Shown here: positions 8,099-17,691 of the stretch, one piece after another
Position numbering within the stretch: position 1 is the first letter of the stretch
Layout of the letters: the number at the start of each line of letters is the position of its first letter
NCBI GenBank assembly: GCA_019828595.1
Contig: JAHQRK010000005.1
Coordinates: 2,604,001 to 2,668,000 of the forward strand
Source: Aphanomyces cochlioides
Taxonomy: Eukaryota; Oomycota; Saprolegniomycetes; Saprolegniales; Verrucalvaceae
Direction: 5' to 3'
Length of the DNA stretch: 64,000 bases
Notes under the pieces: model-generated
What the model saw: only the letters and a program-made list of their open reading frames with translations
What the model was told of the DNA's origin: nothing
Databases searched by the model: none
Translations under genes and position numbers: made by a program

Positions 8099-9856
8099 TT
8101 AAGTCCAATGATGAATTTCCCCAGTTAAACGGTCAACAGAAAGATCTCGTTCATACACAACTAAAATCAAGCAATTTGTTCCTTGGCAGCAAGCATTGAC
8201 ACCGCTTACGATAACTGATTGTGGAACGTCTGGGTTAGTAATACGAGAACAGTCGGCGACCATAATACGCTGAATCGTTTGCCACTTTTGAAAATCAATC
8301 AAACCATTTGAAATTTCGTGGGTAAGACCACCATTAATTGCTCCAAGTTTCTTAAATTCGTCATTCCAAGCTTCAAAGTCGTAATCCAATGTTTTACTAA
8401 ATACGTTGTCATTTCCAACTTGAACTTGAAAGCTACGAATTGAACTACCTGCTTGACAAGTCCAAGGCGCACTATCAAATGGGCTTTGGAATTGTTCTAC
8501 ACCATTAGCCGACGAATTTGCAAAATGTCCGCTGCTTGTTTCGCTGTATGGTACCAAACAAACATATTTGATATTTTTCCAAGAACCAGATAATTGAAGA
8601 TTGAATGTAGCATTTTGTTGAGCTGAAGAAAGAGCACCAGTGCCGGCTTTTCCTCGGAAATATTGAGCATAACAATCAAGATATTTCACGTTCTTTACAG
8701 GCTGACTTACAATCGGTAACGGATTAGCAATATCATAGAATGGAATATTTAATCTGGCTGTTGTAAATGGAAGGTATTGCCCAGCTTGGGCTAGCGTTGT
8801 AATGTTATTCTGAAGGGGACCAAATGCTAAACGAACAGTCGTCGAAGCTGTATTACATCCAGCAAGAGCGTTTGCAGAATCAGCAGAGGCCAACATAACT
8901 GGAACGGTATTGCCGCTTGTCATAGTTGTAGAAGCTAACGTTAGCCCAGTAGTAGTAACTGCAATATCGCAATAACCACTATTTACTTTAAGTCGTAATT
9001 TCAATTGAGGATTTCCGATAAGATCCAATTCTTTAAAAATTGGATGAAGATCAACAAGACGAATTTTTAACATATGATGCCAAACACCAAGAACCGAGCC
9101 CGCCACTGGTGCAGTATTTACGACAAAAGCTCCTTTGCCGTTTTGAGCTGCAATGGTTGATGCTACAGAAGATCGTTGTGTAATCCAATTGTAGGCATTT
9201 ACTCCACCCGTATAGTTTCCCGATGAGTCAATGTTTCCAGTAAGTTGTGGATTGCTGTAAATACGAGAAATAAATCCATTATTTTCTTTCAACGATGCCT
9301 CAGTTGGTACAGTTCCCAAAGTAGCGGTGCAATTTGAGAAATTGTTTGTAAAACCATCGCCTGATAACGAAGTCGTTGCTGAAGAAAAAGACATAGATTG
9401 CCAATCATCCGCGCTCATAAAAGCGTCAGCACCGTGTTTATTAAGGTCAGAAATGCTCCATTCAGTCATTGCTCGAATGTTATTCCAGTAGAGTTTGAAA
9501 TCCGATTCAGTAATGATAGTTTGTCCATTAAGTTCTACTGTCATTGAATCAATGATATTAAATACTCCAGCTTTTAAAGCAGTACAATAACGATTGATAG
9601 CACCGAATGTACCAGCGCCAGTATTTTTCATAGAGACAATATATGGTAGCGTAAGATAAGCATCTTTTAAAGAAGCAAAGCCTTTAGCGCCTTGAAGACT
9701 TGTTGCAGCATCAATTGAAATAATACCAGATTGATAGCTACCTTGATTTACATCGGGGACTTGAACCATTCGTTTTCCTTTAGAAACGCTAATAGATGGT
9801 TCACCCTTTAAAGAGCTTTCATATAAAAATTGATCGGCTAATTGATACTCACTCAT
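8099..9856 (-). CDS. mcp: Major capsid protein, double jelly-roll
   Basis: A 585-aa protein rich in beta-branched residues, in the size range of Polinton major capsid proteins. The N-terminus (YQLADQFLYESS, then a basic KGKRMVQVPDVNQGSYQSG) is followed by long strand-rich blocks in two halves, as expected for two stacked jelly-rolls. LIDSMTVELNG-like and LVDLHPIFKELDLIGNPQLKLRL segments fit conserved strand regions of the family. It would form the pseudo-hexameric capsomers of an icosahedral shell. It is the third gene of the leftward structural set, and a TATA-like stretch sits just upstream of its start. Together with ATPase, penton and protease it makes a full morphogenesis module. Confidence 0.82.
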   Translation of the reverse strand: MSEYQLADQFLYESSLKGEPSISVSKGKRMVQVPDVNQGSYQSGIISIDAATSLQGAKGFASLKDAYLTLPYIVSMKNTGAGTFGAINRYCTALKAGVFNIIDSMTVELNGQTIITESDFKLYWNNIRAMTEWSISDLNKHGADAFMSADDWQSMSFSSATTSLSGDGFTNNFSNCTATLGTVPTEASLKENNGFISRIYSNPQLTGNIDSSGNYTGGVNAYNWITQRSSVASTIAAQNGKGAFVVNTAPVAGSVLGVWHHMLKIRLVDLHPIFKELDLIGNPQLKLRLKVNSGYCDIAVTTTGLTLASTTMTSGNTVPVMLASADSANALAGCNTASTTVRLAFGPLQNNITTLAQAGQYLPFTTARLNIPFYDIANPLPIVSQPVKNVKYLDCYAQYFRGKAGTGALSSAQQNATFNLQLSGSWKNIKYVCLVPYSETSSGHFANSSANGVEQFQSPFDSAPWTCQAGSSIRSFQVQVGNDNVFSKTLDYDFEAWNDEFKKLGAINGGLTHEISNGLIDFQKWQTIQRIMVADCSRITNPDVPQSVIVSGVNACCQGTNCLILVVYERDLSVDRLTGEIHHWT

Positions 9857-9911
9857 TATATTTTATTAATTATATACAGCCACAGATAAGATTATTTTTT
9901 AAATTATTTAA

Positions 9912-10289
9912 ATGGACCTAATAAAAGGAATTACAAGCGATCATCAGTTAATTAAATTATCTAATTTATTGGGTGTTGAAATAACAAATATTTACACTTT
10001 TGAAGAAATAAAAAAACAATTGCCCAAAAACGGAAATTATATTATTTTGTTAGAAAATGGTGGTGGAATTGGACATTGGACTGCGATTTATAAAAATGAA
10101 TATTTTGATTCTATGGGCGAGCCACCGCCTTTGGTTTTAGGAATAAAAAAATATAACAAAAAACAATATCAATCAACGTATGCTGAATATTGCGGTTTAT
10201 GGTGTATGCTTTGGTTATATGCAAAACAGAATAATCTTATGGATTTATTTGATGGATTCCACAATCTAAACAATTCCGATTTCGAATAA
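9912..10289 (+). CDS. Adenain/Ulp1-like cysteine maturation protease
   Basis: A 125-aa protein with the complete catalytic set of the C5/C48 fold: His55 in GIGHWTAIY, Asp66 in YFDSMGE, Gln87 in KKQYQSTY and Cys94 in YCGLWCML, seven residues after the Gln as in adenain. In adenovirus and Polintons this protease trims capsid proteins after Gly-Gly sites during particle maturation. The Gly-Gly motifs in the candidate pVI-like protein at 3320-3799 are possible substrates. It is divergent from the major capsid gene and separated by 55 bp of AT-rich sequence. Confidence 0.88.
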   Translation: MDLIKGITSDHQLIKLSNLLGVEITNIYTFEEIKKQLPKNGNYIILLENGGGIGHWTAIYKNEYFDSMGEPPPLVLGIKKYNKKQYQSTYAEYCGLWCMLWLYAKQNNLMDLFDGFHNLNNSDFE

Positions 10290-10290
10290 T

Positions 10291-10599
10291 TTATTTTAAT
10301 GCTTCAAGCTCAGATATTAATTTTGGGCAATTTTCTATCACATATTGATTATTTTTTAACCAATCAATATAAATTGGATCAATTTCTTTAATTTTGTTCA
10401 GAGTTAGATTTCTATGTTTACCCCATCGCATTTTGTATGATAGATCAGCATCTTTTAATTTTTCGGTTAAATATGTTTTAATTTCTGGTTTGTTTGACAA
10501 TAACATTTCCTGATTTATTAACCATTTACAGTAATTTTGATCAATCTCAAAAACTTCTTGAATAGTCTTAGCTTTGTATTTTCCGAAATTTAATTCCAT
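10291..10599 (-). CDS. Protein of two ExoX-C/DUF3820-like repeats
   Basis: A 102-aa protein made of two copies of one module: LNFGKYKAKTIQEVFEIDQNYCKWL at residues 3-27 and a second copy, MRWGKHRNLTLNKIKEIDPI, continuing YIDWL, in the C-terminal half. The pattern GKx(3-4)Tx(2)Ex(2)xIDxxYxxWL matches the small domain found at the C-terminus of ExoX-type exonucleases and alone as DUF3820. No nuclease catalytic domain is present, so it may be a DNA-binding accessory. Its stop lies 1 bp from the protease stop on the other strand. Function is unknown. Confidence 0.55.
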   Translation of the reverse strand: MELNFGKYKAKTIQEVFEIDQNYCKWLINQEMLLSNKPEIKTYLTEKLKDADLSYKMRWGKHRNLTLNKIKEIDPIYIDWLKNNQYVIENCPKLISELEALK

Positions 10600-10800
10600 T
10601 ATTTTTAATATATTCTATAGGTGATAGGTATTTTTAAAATTAATTAAATATTGAATTTTTGAATTGGTCAAGTTTGGATGTTCAATTTTTGTGAGTAAAT
10701 GTTGGACTGTCTGTTATGTTCATCAGGTTTTTGTCGGGAAAACGGCATATTTTTCCAATAATAAATCAAGTCAGTTCCGATTAACCAAATATATAATGAC

Positions 10801-10932
10801 TGACATTGAGTTATTTTCAATCAAATGGACATATAAAAACACGTCTTTTATTGACATTGAGTTAAATTCAAACAAATGATGGACAAAAAATATGGTTATT
10901 TCATTGACTATGAGTTAAACTGAAACAGATGT
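10801..10932 (+). repeat. Three imperfect repeats spaced about 52 bp
   Basis: Copies of a TGACATTGAGTTAAATTCAA-like unit followed by a CAAATG-like end begin at 10801, 10852 and 10905. The unit is about 28 bp, with AT-rich spacers of about 24 bp between copies. They lie near the right end of the Polinton in a non-coding stretch. Terminal or sub-terminal repeats of this kind can be involved in replication or in regulation; I see no further clue. Confidence 0.5.
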
Positions 10933-10939
10933 AAACATA

Positions 10940-11149
10940 CTAATATCCAAACTCGCTTTTAAATATTTTATTACAGTTAATTATTTCTGCTTTACTCATT
11001 CTTTTAAAATACGTAGTAGCCCAATCGTTATACAATTTATAGATTTTATTAAATCCATAGAATCCTTCATAATCTTTATCTCCGTATGGACTTGTAATTA
11101 CAATATAAGCATCATCGTTTGTTTTATAAATCTCTACGTGGTCAAACAT
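10940..11149 (-). CDS. Small hypothetical element protein (69 aa)
   Basis: A 69-aa protein, ATG to TAG, with several aromatic residues (YEGFYGFNKIYKLYNDW) and a mixed alpha/beta look. It is AT-rich and positioned as the last gene before the composition change, so I assign it to the Polinton. No recognised domain; it could be a chance frame. Confidence 0.35.
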   Translation of the reverse strand: MFDHVEIYKTNDDAYIVITSPYGDKDYEGFYGFNKIYKLYNDWATTYFKRMSKAEIINCNKIFKSEFGY

Positions 11150-11710
11150 TTCACGGTTTTCGTAATTATTACATAAATATGTTCTATATCTTGCTTTAAA
11201 TTTTACAATAATTAAAATAGGTGCAATTGTTATTGTCCCGTTTTGAATAAATATAAAATAATTATAAAATTGTGTGATGTTTTATAATGGAAGTTGGAAA
11301 TCAAATTTTAATATATTTGTACCAAATGCTGATCAACATAGTTGAGATATTGGAGTGCGGTAACTTCGCCCGTCCAAAATGGGGGACACGGTGATGAAAA
11401 TTGAAGCAAACTGTTTTTTCACGTTTCTCATTTTTTTTCGAAAACAAATAACTTAAAATGAACATATTGTGATATACATTGTATCATAGTCCAAAAACCT
11501 AAAGAAGAGTTAGTACTACTATGTAGTAGTACTTACTGTTAACACCCAAGGAAATCTAAATAATTGAAAAGAACATTTGTTGGAATACGAAGATCGCACA
11601 CATTTTTTCATTATGAGATTTTGACAGCCATTCGCTGATTTCGTTGCATATGATTGGTTGATAATATTCAACGAGATAAGCAATTATTGGGTAATATCGT
11701 CACTTTCAAA
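11150..11710. other. Junction between Polinton and host-type DNA
   Basis: No convincing gene. AT-rich sequence gives way to host composition around 11.34 kb. A palindrome of two 10-bp arms, AGTACTACTA and TAGTAGTACT with a TG loop, lies at 11512-11533. The stretch should contain the right terminus of the Polinton and the promoter of the next gene; neither can be fixed without the left terminal repeat. Confidence 0.5.
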
Positions 11711-13391
11711 ATGGACGGCAGCCCGAACTTAGCGCAAAGTCCCGTCCCAGCTCCTGCACCGCAGACGAACGTGGCCGACGAAGCGCAAGGTGTGCAGGAC
11801 GTGACTGTCGACTTGCCAACTGCTTTCAAGTATCGCGCGGAAGAATACTATGTGAGAAAAGCGTACTCGTCGTATTATGTTCGTGTAATTGAACTTCTAC
11901 AGACATACGACTACATCTCAGTGACGGGAACACCAGGTTTGAACTTGTATACGATTAAAAGATGGATAACAGACGCGTGTGTTTTGTGTAGGCATTGGCA
12001 AATCGATCTTTTATGACTACTTCTTTTCTCGATACCGAAACGAACACCCAGAGGCTATTATTGTTACTGCCTCATTCAACAAGGATCGAGGGTTGATGGA
12101 GTGTGTCGTGTTTGGTCCAAAAGGTCCTGTGGTGCACACTTTTGATTCAGTGTCGTTTGCGCGTTTGCAGCATGAATATCCCAATGCACTCCATCTCTAC
12201 GATGGACCACCATTTGTGCCCCCTGCTCGTTCGAAAATGGTAACTTTCACAAGTCCCAATTTTGGTTGGCTCGATTCGATGCGGAAGAATGTCGAAGCTC
12301 ATTGCGAGCTGTATATGCCTGTTTGGGAATTGGGCGAGTTGGGTGACGCCGTCAAAGTGTTGAATTTGGAGATATCAGACGAAGAATTGACCGAGAGATA
12401 TAGACAGTTTGGTGGTGTCCCGCGCTATTGTCTAGCAAAATCAGCCAGAGCGTATCGAAAGGGATTGATCGCCATGGAACAAGCGATTGAGAAGATTAAA
12501 ACGTTGGAGGATGTTCAAGCGTGCTTTGAAATGTCTGTGCCGTTAAATCTTGTAGTTCATCGACTGCTGCATTACATTCCTGAAGAGGATCCAACATTTG
12601 CAACACTCGAGTTTGGTTCGGATTGGATTGGAATACGGGTTTACAACCAACTCGCCGTTAAACTTAGCCAAGAACGAGCAAAGTTGATGAAGTGGCTTGA
12701 CGGTGCAGGAAAGGCGTCTACGTTTAATGGGTGGTTGTTTGAAAATCTCGTGCATGAAAAATTTCTTGAAGGTGATACATTCAAGTACGCACAACTTGAC
12801 GAACCAAAGCAAGAGAAATCGCTGACGATCAATCGGACCATGGGGCATTATGAGCGGTTTGCAACAAACTTTACTTTGGAAATGGTCTTTCAGAATGTGT
12901 ATCAAATCCCGATATCTCAAACATTCAAGTCCATTGACTCATTTATCCATTTGGATCATACGTTGCTGTTGTTTCAAATTACAAAATCAATGAACCATCC
13001 AGTCGATTGTGCAGGATTAGTGGAATTGTTTGCAAAGTTGGAGCTTGTTGACAAGATCAAACAAAACCCACGCTTTGCTCAACTGATATTTGTTGTGCCT
13101 CAAGGAATGGGCGGCTCGTACAAGAATCAACAGTTGATCTCTCAAAATTTGCGTTTGGAAGATTTGATGGGAGCCGGCGTGAGATGTATTCCAAATATTG
13201 GGCCAGTCCTGCAAAAGAAGTTGCACGCCAAGAAAATTTTTACTTGTTCAGATTTGATGGCTCATGCTGAGGATCCGGAGGTGAAAAAAGAGTTTGCGCT
13301 TCTGACCAAGCACATCGATCGACTGAAGCAGGTGTGCGACTTGTCGTATTTGAATATGATTCCACAATATGTGCTTGAGATTGAAGTCTAA
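11711..13391 (+). CDS. Crinkler/RHS-like protein: P-loop NTPase plus nuclease-like domain
   Basis: Two exons, 11711-11936 and 11992-13391, give 541 aa. The 55-bp intron (GTTTGA...TGTAG) splits a Gly codon; splicing rebuilds the Walker A motif GTPGIGKS. A Pro-rich N-terminus leads to an STAND-like ATPase region. The C-terminal half has FENLVHEKF, SIDSFIHLDHTLLLFQIT and FAQLIFVVPQG, the layout of the restriction-endonuclease-like domain of retrotransposon-hot-spot and CRN-type proteins. The usual oomycete LFLAK targeting motif and a signal peptide are not seen. Members of this family act as nuclear effectors or in genome conflict. Start chosen at the first ATG. Family confidence is moderate. 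Confidence 0.65.
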
Positions 13392-14047
13392 GGATTGATC
13401 AATATATATATATGTTTCTGCTGGCGCTCAAAAGTCTACACCCTTGCGATCCTACCTCTGTCATTTGACGTACGACGGCTACAGTACTTGCGAATACCAG
13501 GGCGTGAGTGAATACAAAAAAAATGTTCGTATTCATATTAAAATAAACGTAATAAAGTGTATTTCAAGTATTGCGCATTTCAGTTATTTGGCAATTTTAC
13601 CCGATCGATTTATACAAAAAATTCTTTCGCTAATGATTTAATATTATAATCTTCAACAAATTTATTCCTATTATCAACAATTAATTTATCAGGACGATCA
13701 AGTGTTTCTGGAGCGCTAAATGACCCCCAATGTTTTTGCGTAAATTATTGGGTAATTTGTTAACAGTAAATCTGAATATCGCATTATATTATAAATAATT
13801 ATTGTTCAAGATCAAATGAATTTTAAAATTTTCTGTATGAAGGTCAAGATTATGCTGGTGATGCAAAATGCTTTGAGTGGTGATCATTTTGCCTTTGGAC
13901 ACTTCCACAAGTGTTAATTGTGTTTTTTGCTCGAGGGTGTCTCTAGCGTATGGTTGTGGAAATGGGTGAGAATCCATTCTTAGCTAATGGATGATGCCTT
14001 ACTAATGCTTCTCGTCGTGAGAATTTTGAAGTGGCCACGATATACCT
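13392..14047. other. AT-rich intergenic stretch with a short degenerate coding remnant
   Basis: About 650 bp, far more AT-rich than the genes on either side. On the minus strand 13610-13744 stays open for 44 codons and reads like protein (KHWGSFSAPETLDRPDKL, then IVDNRNKFVEDYN), but it has no start and stops lie just upstream. I read it as a fragment of a decayed AT-rich element. No other feature is seen. Confidence 0.35.
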
Positions 14048-15431
14048 TTAACAGCTATTACTGGCGTAGTCTTCCGTGAAGTCCCAATACGACAGTGTCA
14101 AGCACGCGTACTTTGGATCCAAACGTCGGAGCATGTTTTCAAAAGCGAGGAGGAACTTGCGATGCCAGAAGAAATACCCGCATGAGCCGTACCCGTGGCT
14201 GTTGCTGTTCTTGTCCATGTGGACAGACATGAACTCTTTGTAGCGACCAAGGCGCATCGCGTCTTCGATTGCGCTCAAGTATAACTCCTTGTCTTCTGTC
14301 GAGAGAGAGAACTCCACGAACGGCGCTGACGCTTCTCGTTGCAAGCGTAAGTTGGTCGAGGAGTCGCGGTGGTTGTTGGAACTACTGACGTTGAACTTGA
14401 CGTTGGGGCTGGTGAAGGAGCAATTGTCGTAGCAGCAGGAGTGGGGGCCACAGTTGGAAGCGTTGTAATGTTAACAAAAGTTGTAGCTGGCGTTGGAGCC
14501 ACAGTCGTGACTCCAGTCAACACAAGAGCCGATCACCACCAGCCTTCGAGATACGACGTCCAATCTCGTTCTTCAAGTAGCACTTGCCATCGGCATGGGA
14601 AAAAAGTTTGCATCCAGACGTGTCCTTGCAGATCGCACAGCAGTCCTCAGCAACAGCGGATGGGGCCGTGACGAGGTCACCACCAGAGAAGTCGATGTCG
14701 TTCTGAATGGACGAACATTGACTGTCCGAAGGGGTCTCAGCGACAGCGGCAGAGCGAACACCAGGCTTTAGAATCGGGTCACCTTTAGCCGCCTTGAGGT
14801 AGCAGACACCCAAGTAGTGCGAGAAGGCCTTGCATTGACTGTCTCGGGCACAAACGGCGCAGCAGTCTTCGGCGGCAGTCGCATCCACAGATCGGAGGTC
14901 AGGCCCGCTGTAGTCGACATCGTTTTCAATCGCAGAACATTGCGATACAGGAGGCGCTGTGGCTGCCGAGCGAACTCCAGCTTTCGAGATTGGATTGCCT
15001 TTAGCGGACTTGAGGTAGCACACACCCAAGTAGTGCGAGAACGCCTTGCAGTTCGCATCAGCAGTACAAAGACCACAACAGTCTTCAGCAGAAGCTATTA
15101 CCGAACTAAGATCAGGGCAATCGTAGTCAATATCATTCTCAATGGCGGAGCATTGAGACCAAGGTGAAGCCAAGGTTGCAGAGCGGACACCGGATTTGGA
15201 GATTGGTTTGCCTTTAGCTGACTTCAGGTAGCAGACTCCCAAATAATGCGAGAACGCTTTGCAGCCGTCGTCTTGAGCACAAAGAGCACAACAGTCATCG
15301 GCAGCCGGGGCAACAACTGAACGAAGGTCAGGACCGTCGTAGTCGACATCGTTCTCAATCGAAGAGCAGGAACTCTGGAGAGACGGAGCTACGATGGCCG
15401 CAACGGCCACGACCCAACGAAGAGAAACCAT
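14048..15431 (-). pseudogene. Secreted PAN-tyrosinase-like gene, frameshifted and 3'-truncated
   Basis: Starts with a signal peptide (MVSLRWVVAVAAIVAPSLQS) and four PAN/Apple-like modules, each with the EDCCxIC, KAFSHYLGVCYLKSAKG and GVRSA landmarks shared with the genes at 18.7-21.7 and 23.2-24.9 kb. The frame breaks near 14535 inside the fourth module's end, and a Thr/Pro linker follows in another frame. It breaks again at about 14300-14310 within a TC/GA dinucleotide run, after which the tyrosinase domain resumes (GYFFWHRKFLLAFENML). The sequence ends abruptly after YWDFTEDYAS, before any CuB region. The two frameshifts and the truncation indicate a non-functional copy. Its surviving CuA region keeps all the expected His residues. 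Confidence 0.8.
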
Positions 15432-16508
15432 TGCGAGTCAAAGGCAGCTAGTTGGAAAATGACGTCAGGTGTCTGTGCGAAGAGGGAGGATTGTGCCAGG
15501 CCTTGAATTTGTTACTCACTCGACGCAGTTGCTCAATTCTGCTTGAAAACTTGAAACAAACATGGATATCCCTTGGGTTCATGTTGTCTGGGCTTTCCAA
15601 ACGGCGTAGGGCCGCGCAACGCATCGCAACAAGTTATAAACTTTGATCTTTCTCCAACCACACGATACATTCTACTATGGACAGCTACAACTTTATGCGA
15701 ACGGCGTCGACAACCTTCATGACGATCTCAACTATGTCTCTTACTTGGAACCACCTCCAAGCACGAAATGGTCTTTACATCTTGTGACTAACGTGGGACT
15801 TGGACTCGGTTGCTTGGTTGTACGCTTTCGTTTCTCAACGAGGGGGACAACACTTGTACCGTGCGACGTGACACTTGAGAGCTTGGCACTTGTCGTTGTG
15901 CGTAGCTGACACTCGAGGGACAATTGAGTATGGCAAGTTTAATACGCTCAATGTAGTGTGGATGTGGGAGCAAAGGTGAATGCACGACATGAGCAGGTTG
16001 TCCTATTTGAGCACTTCCAACTGGGTTCCATGCTGGGTACCGGCGCAATGGTACAGATATTCACCGCCGTTGTCCAACACGATCGCCTGACCGGCGCAAA
16101 CTTGTGGACAAGGCGATACGCGTGACAAATGATATGGAGCCCTCGGACAGCCAAAGAGAGGACAAACCTCGGGTTTTCACAATGAGGAAGATGTCAAAGA
16201 GAGTCGATGTGGCGAAACAAGTGAAGTCACACAGCTGGAGTTGAACACCAATCGATCGCTGCATTGCGCTCGTATGCATGGAAAACGAGGATATTCTGCA
16301 TTGCCTTATCTTTGCGAGATTGAAAGTCTGTACATGGGAAGAACGATTGTACGACGTGGAATCGAATTTGTTGTCATGAGGAAACACTAGAGCCAAGCAA
16401 GTACTCTGCAGTCGGGCACACCTGTGCTAGCAAAGTTGGTGTCGATTCTATGACGGTAAGCCCTGCATCGACACTTTTCTTCAACACGGAATTTCCAGCA
16501 GCAGCGAA
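15432..16508. other. Intergenic, no supported gene
   Basis: The first tens of bases upstream of the pseudogene resemble the same position upstream of its two paralogues (a GAGTCAA...TTGGAAAATGA block). The remainder has only short unconvincing frames. Decayed 5' exons of the following kinase-like gene could lie here, but I found no splice arrangement that joins in frame. Confidence 0.4.
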
Positions 16509-17453
16509 ATGGCAGTCGCAACGGTGGATTCTATGTGGCTCAATTTATTTTGGTATTTGTGCACTTGTACAATTTACCGGGACGAGACGCATGAATCGAG
16601 GTCAGCTAAAGGGACACGGCCTGATGCAGTCCTTGTCAAGGGTAATGTTTTGGTGGGAAAGTGCGAGACAAGAGCTTCGGAAAGAGACATGGCGACGGCG
16701 ATCAAGGAATTGACGGACAAGATGGCAGATGCTGCTTACTTTACATTTCCGTGTGGAAGGACTTCTATTCCAGCCTGGACCACAAGCTCGACACTTATCC
16801 AGTTGCACCAATTGTCGTACATGCCTTCCTCACAAAAGTACATGACGACAATTGTGGAGTCGTACTTCGTGACTGATGCGAACCATCGTCAGAAATTCGT
16901 GGTTGATCTGTTTAAGATTTTGAAGTGGGTGTTTCCAATTCAAGAGCCCAATGGATTAATACATCTCTTTCCCCAAGTACGAACACTCACGCCGAATGGG
17001 CACTATGTGACGTGGTTAAAGACTGGTTTGTTCAAGGAGTTCAAAGCGGAAGCCGACATTAACATGGATTTGATTCGACACATCTACAGCGCTCCCTTGC
17101 AACACGTTGAAAGGGGTGTATGTCACCGAGATTCTGTCACTATCACCTCCATTGGACGGACATTGCAACATGCATTGAGCGACTTTCAAGGCAAACGACA
17201 TTTAATTATTGATGGAGTCAAGAAAGCACTGTACGAACTGCACAGCATAGGCGTGGCTCATTGTGATGTTCGGGCGGCCAACGTATTTGTCCTTCTCAGT
17301 AATGGAAGAGTCATATTGGGTGAAATGGAGTACTGCCGGCCCTTGGATGCACCACCGCCAGACGTCAAGCGCAAGGATGATTCGTGCACAACTGCAGGGG
17401 AGTTAGACAACTACCAATTTGGTACATTTGTGGATGAGTTGGCTAAAATGTAG
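16509..17453 (+). CDS. Crinkler-type protein-kinase-like C-terminal domain protein
   Basis: A 314-aa protein. An N-terminal block has GTRPDAVLVKGNVLVG, the RPD-type pattern seen before kinase-like domains in oomycete CRN and related protist proteins. The catalytic loop is GVAHCDVRAANVFV, with His251, Asp253 and an Asn five residues on, the HxDxxxxN pattern of kinases. The following metal-binding DFG position reads LGEMEY, so the Asp is replaced by Glu. No glycine-rich loop is obvious. No signal peptide or LFLAK header is seen, so this may be a fragment or have an unseen 5' exon. Together with the nuclease-type gene at 11.7 kb it marks this as an effector-like neighbourhood. Confidence 0.55.
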   Translation: MAVATVDSMWLNLFWYLCTCTIYRDETHESRSAKGTRPDAVLVKGNVLVGKCETRASERDMATAIKELTDKMADAAYFTFPCGRTSIPAWTTSSTLIQLHQLSYMPSSQKYMTTIVESYFVTDANHRQKFVVDLFKILKWVFPIQEPNGLIHLFPQVRTLTPNGHYVTWLKTGLFKEFKAEADINMDLIRHIYSAPLQHVERGVCHRDSVTITSIGRTLQHALSDFQGKRHLIIDGVKKALYELHSIGVAHCDVRAANVFVLLSNGRVILGEMEYCRPLDAPPPDVKRKDDSCTTAGELDNYQFGTFVDELAKM

Positions 17454-17691
17454 AACGTTTAAGCATGTAGAACGTTTTGCTGCGTCGTAATATGTTCAGT
17501 TCCAAGTTAGGAGACGAATATCTTAAGGAACAAATCAATCTATTCTCTCATGTCATATTTTTGGGGCAAATGAAATGATGGTGTTGAAGCTTTCTAGTTT
17601 TGGAGTCAACGACGACGTAAGTGCAACTCAAGCTTCCTCCTCTGTCAAGTGTGTGACACACTTGACATAGTCGCGGTATCCAGCCCTGACT

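Larger units (their letters stand above)
1..11340. mobile_element. Integrated Polinton/Maverick (polintovirus-like) element, left end outside window
   Basis: About 11.3 kb of clearly AT-rich DNA with tightly packed, mostly intronless genes on both strands. The gene set is diagnostic: type B polymerase end, retroviral-type integrase with chromodomain, major and minor capsid proteins, FtsK/HerA-type packaging ATPase and adenain-like protease. That combination is known from Polintons, which are self-synthesising transposons believed able to form virions. The window begins inside the polymerase, so the left terminal inverted repeat and target-site duplication cannot be checked. The right edge is placed where base composition changes to host level, about 11.3 kb, and is approximate. 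Capsid, ATPase, protease and integrase frames are all intact. Confidence 0.88.

Noticed and set aside
16396..16508. Upstream exon of the kinase-like gene ending at GTAAGC near 16454
   Set aside because: The candidate 48-bp intron has good ends but joining leaves a stop or the wrong phase.
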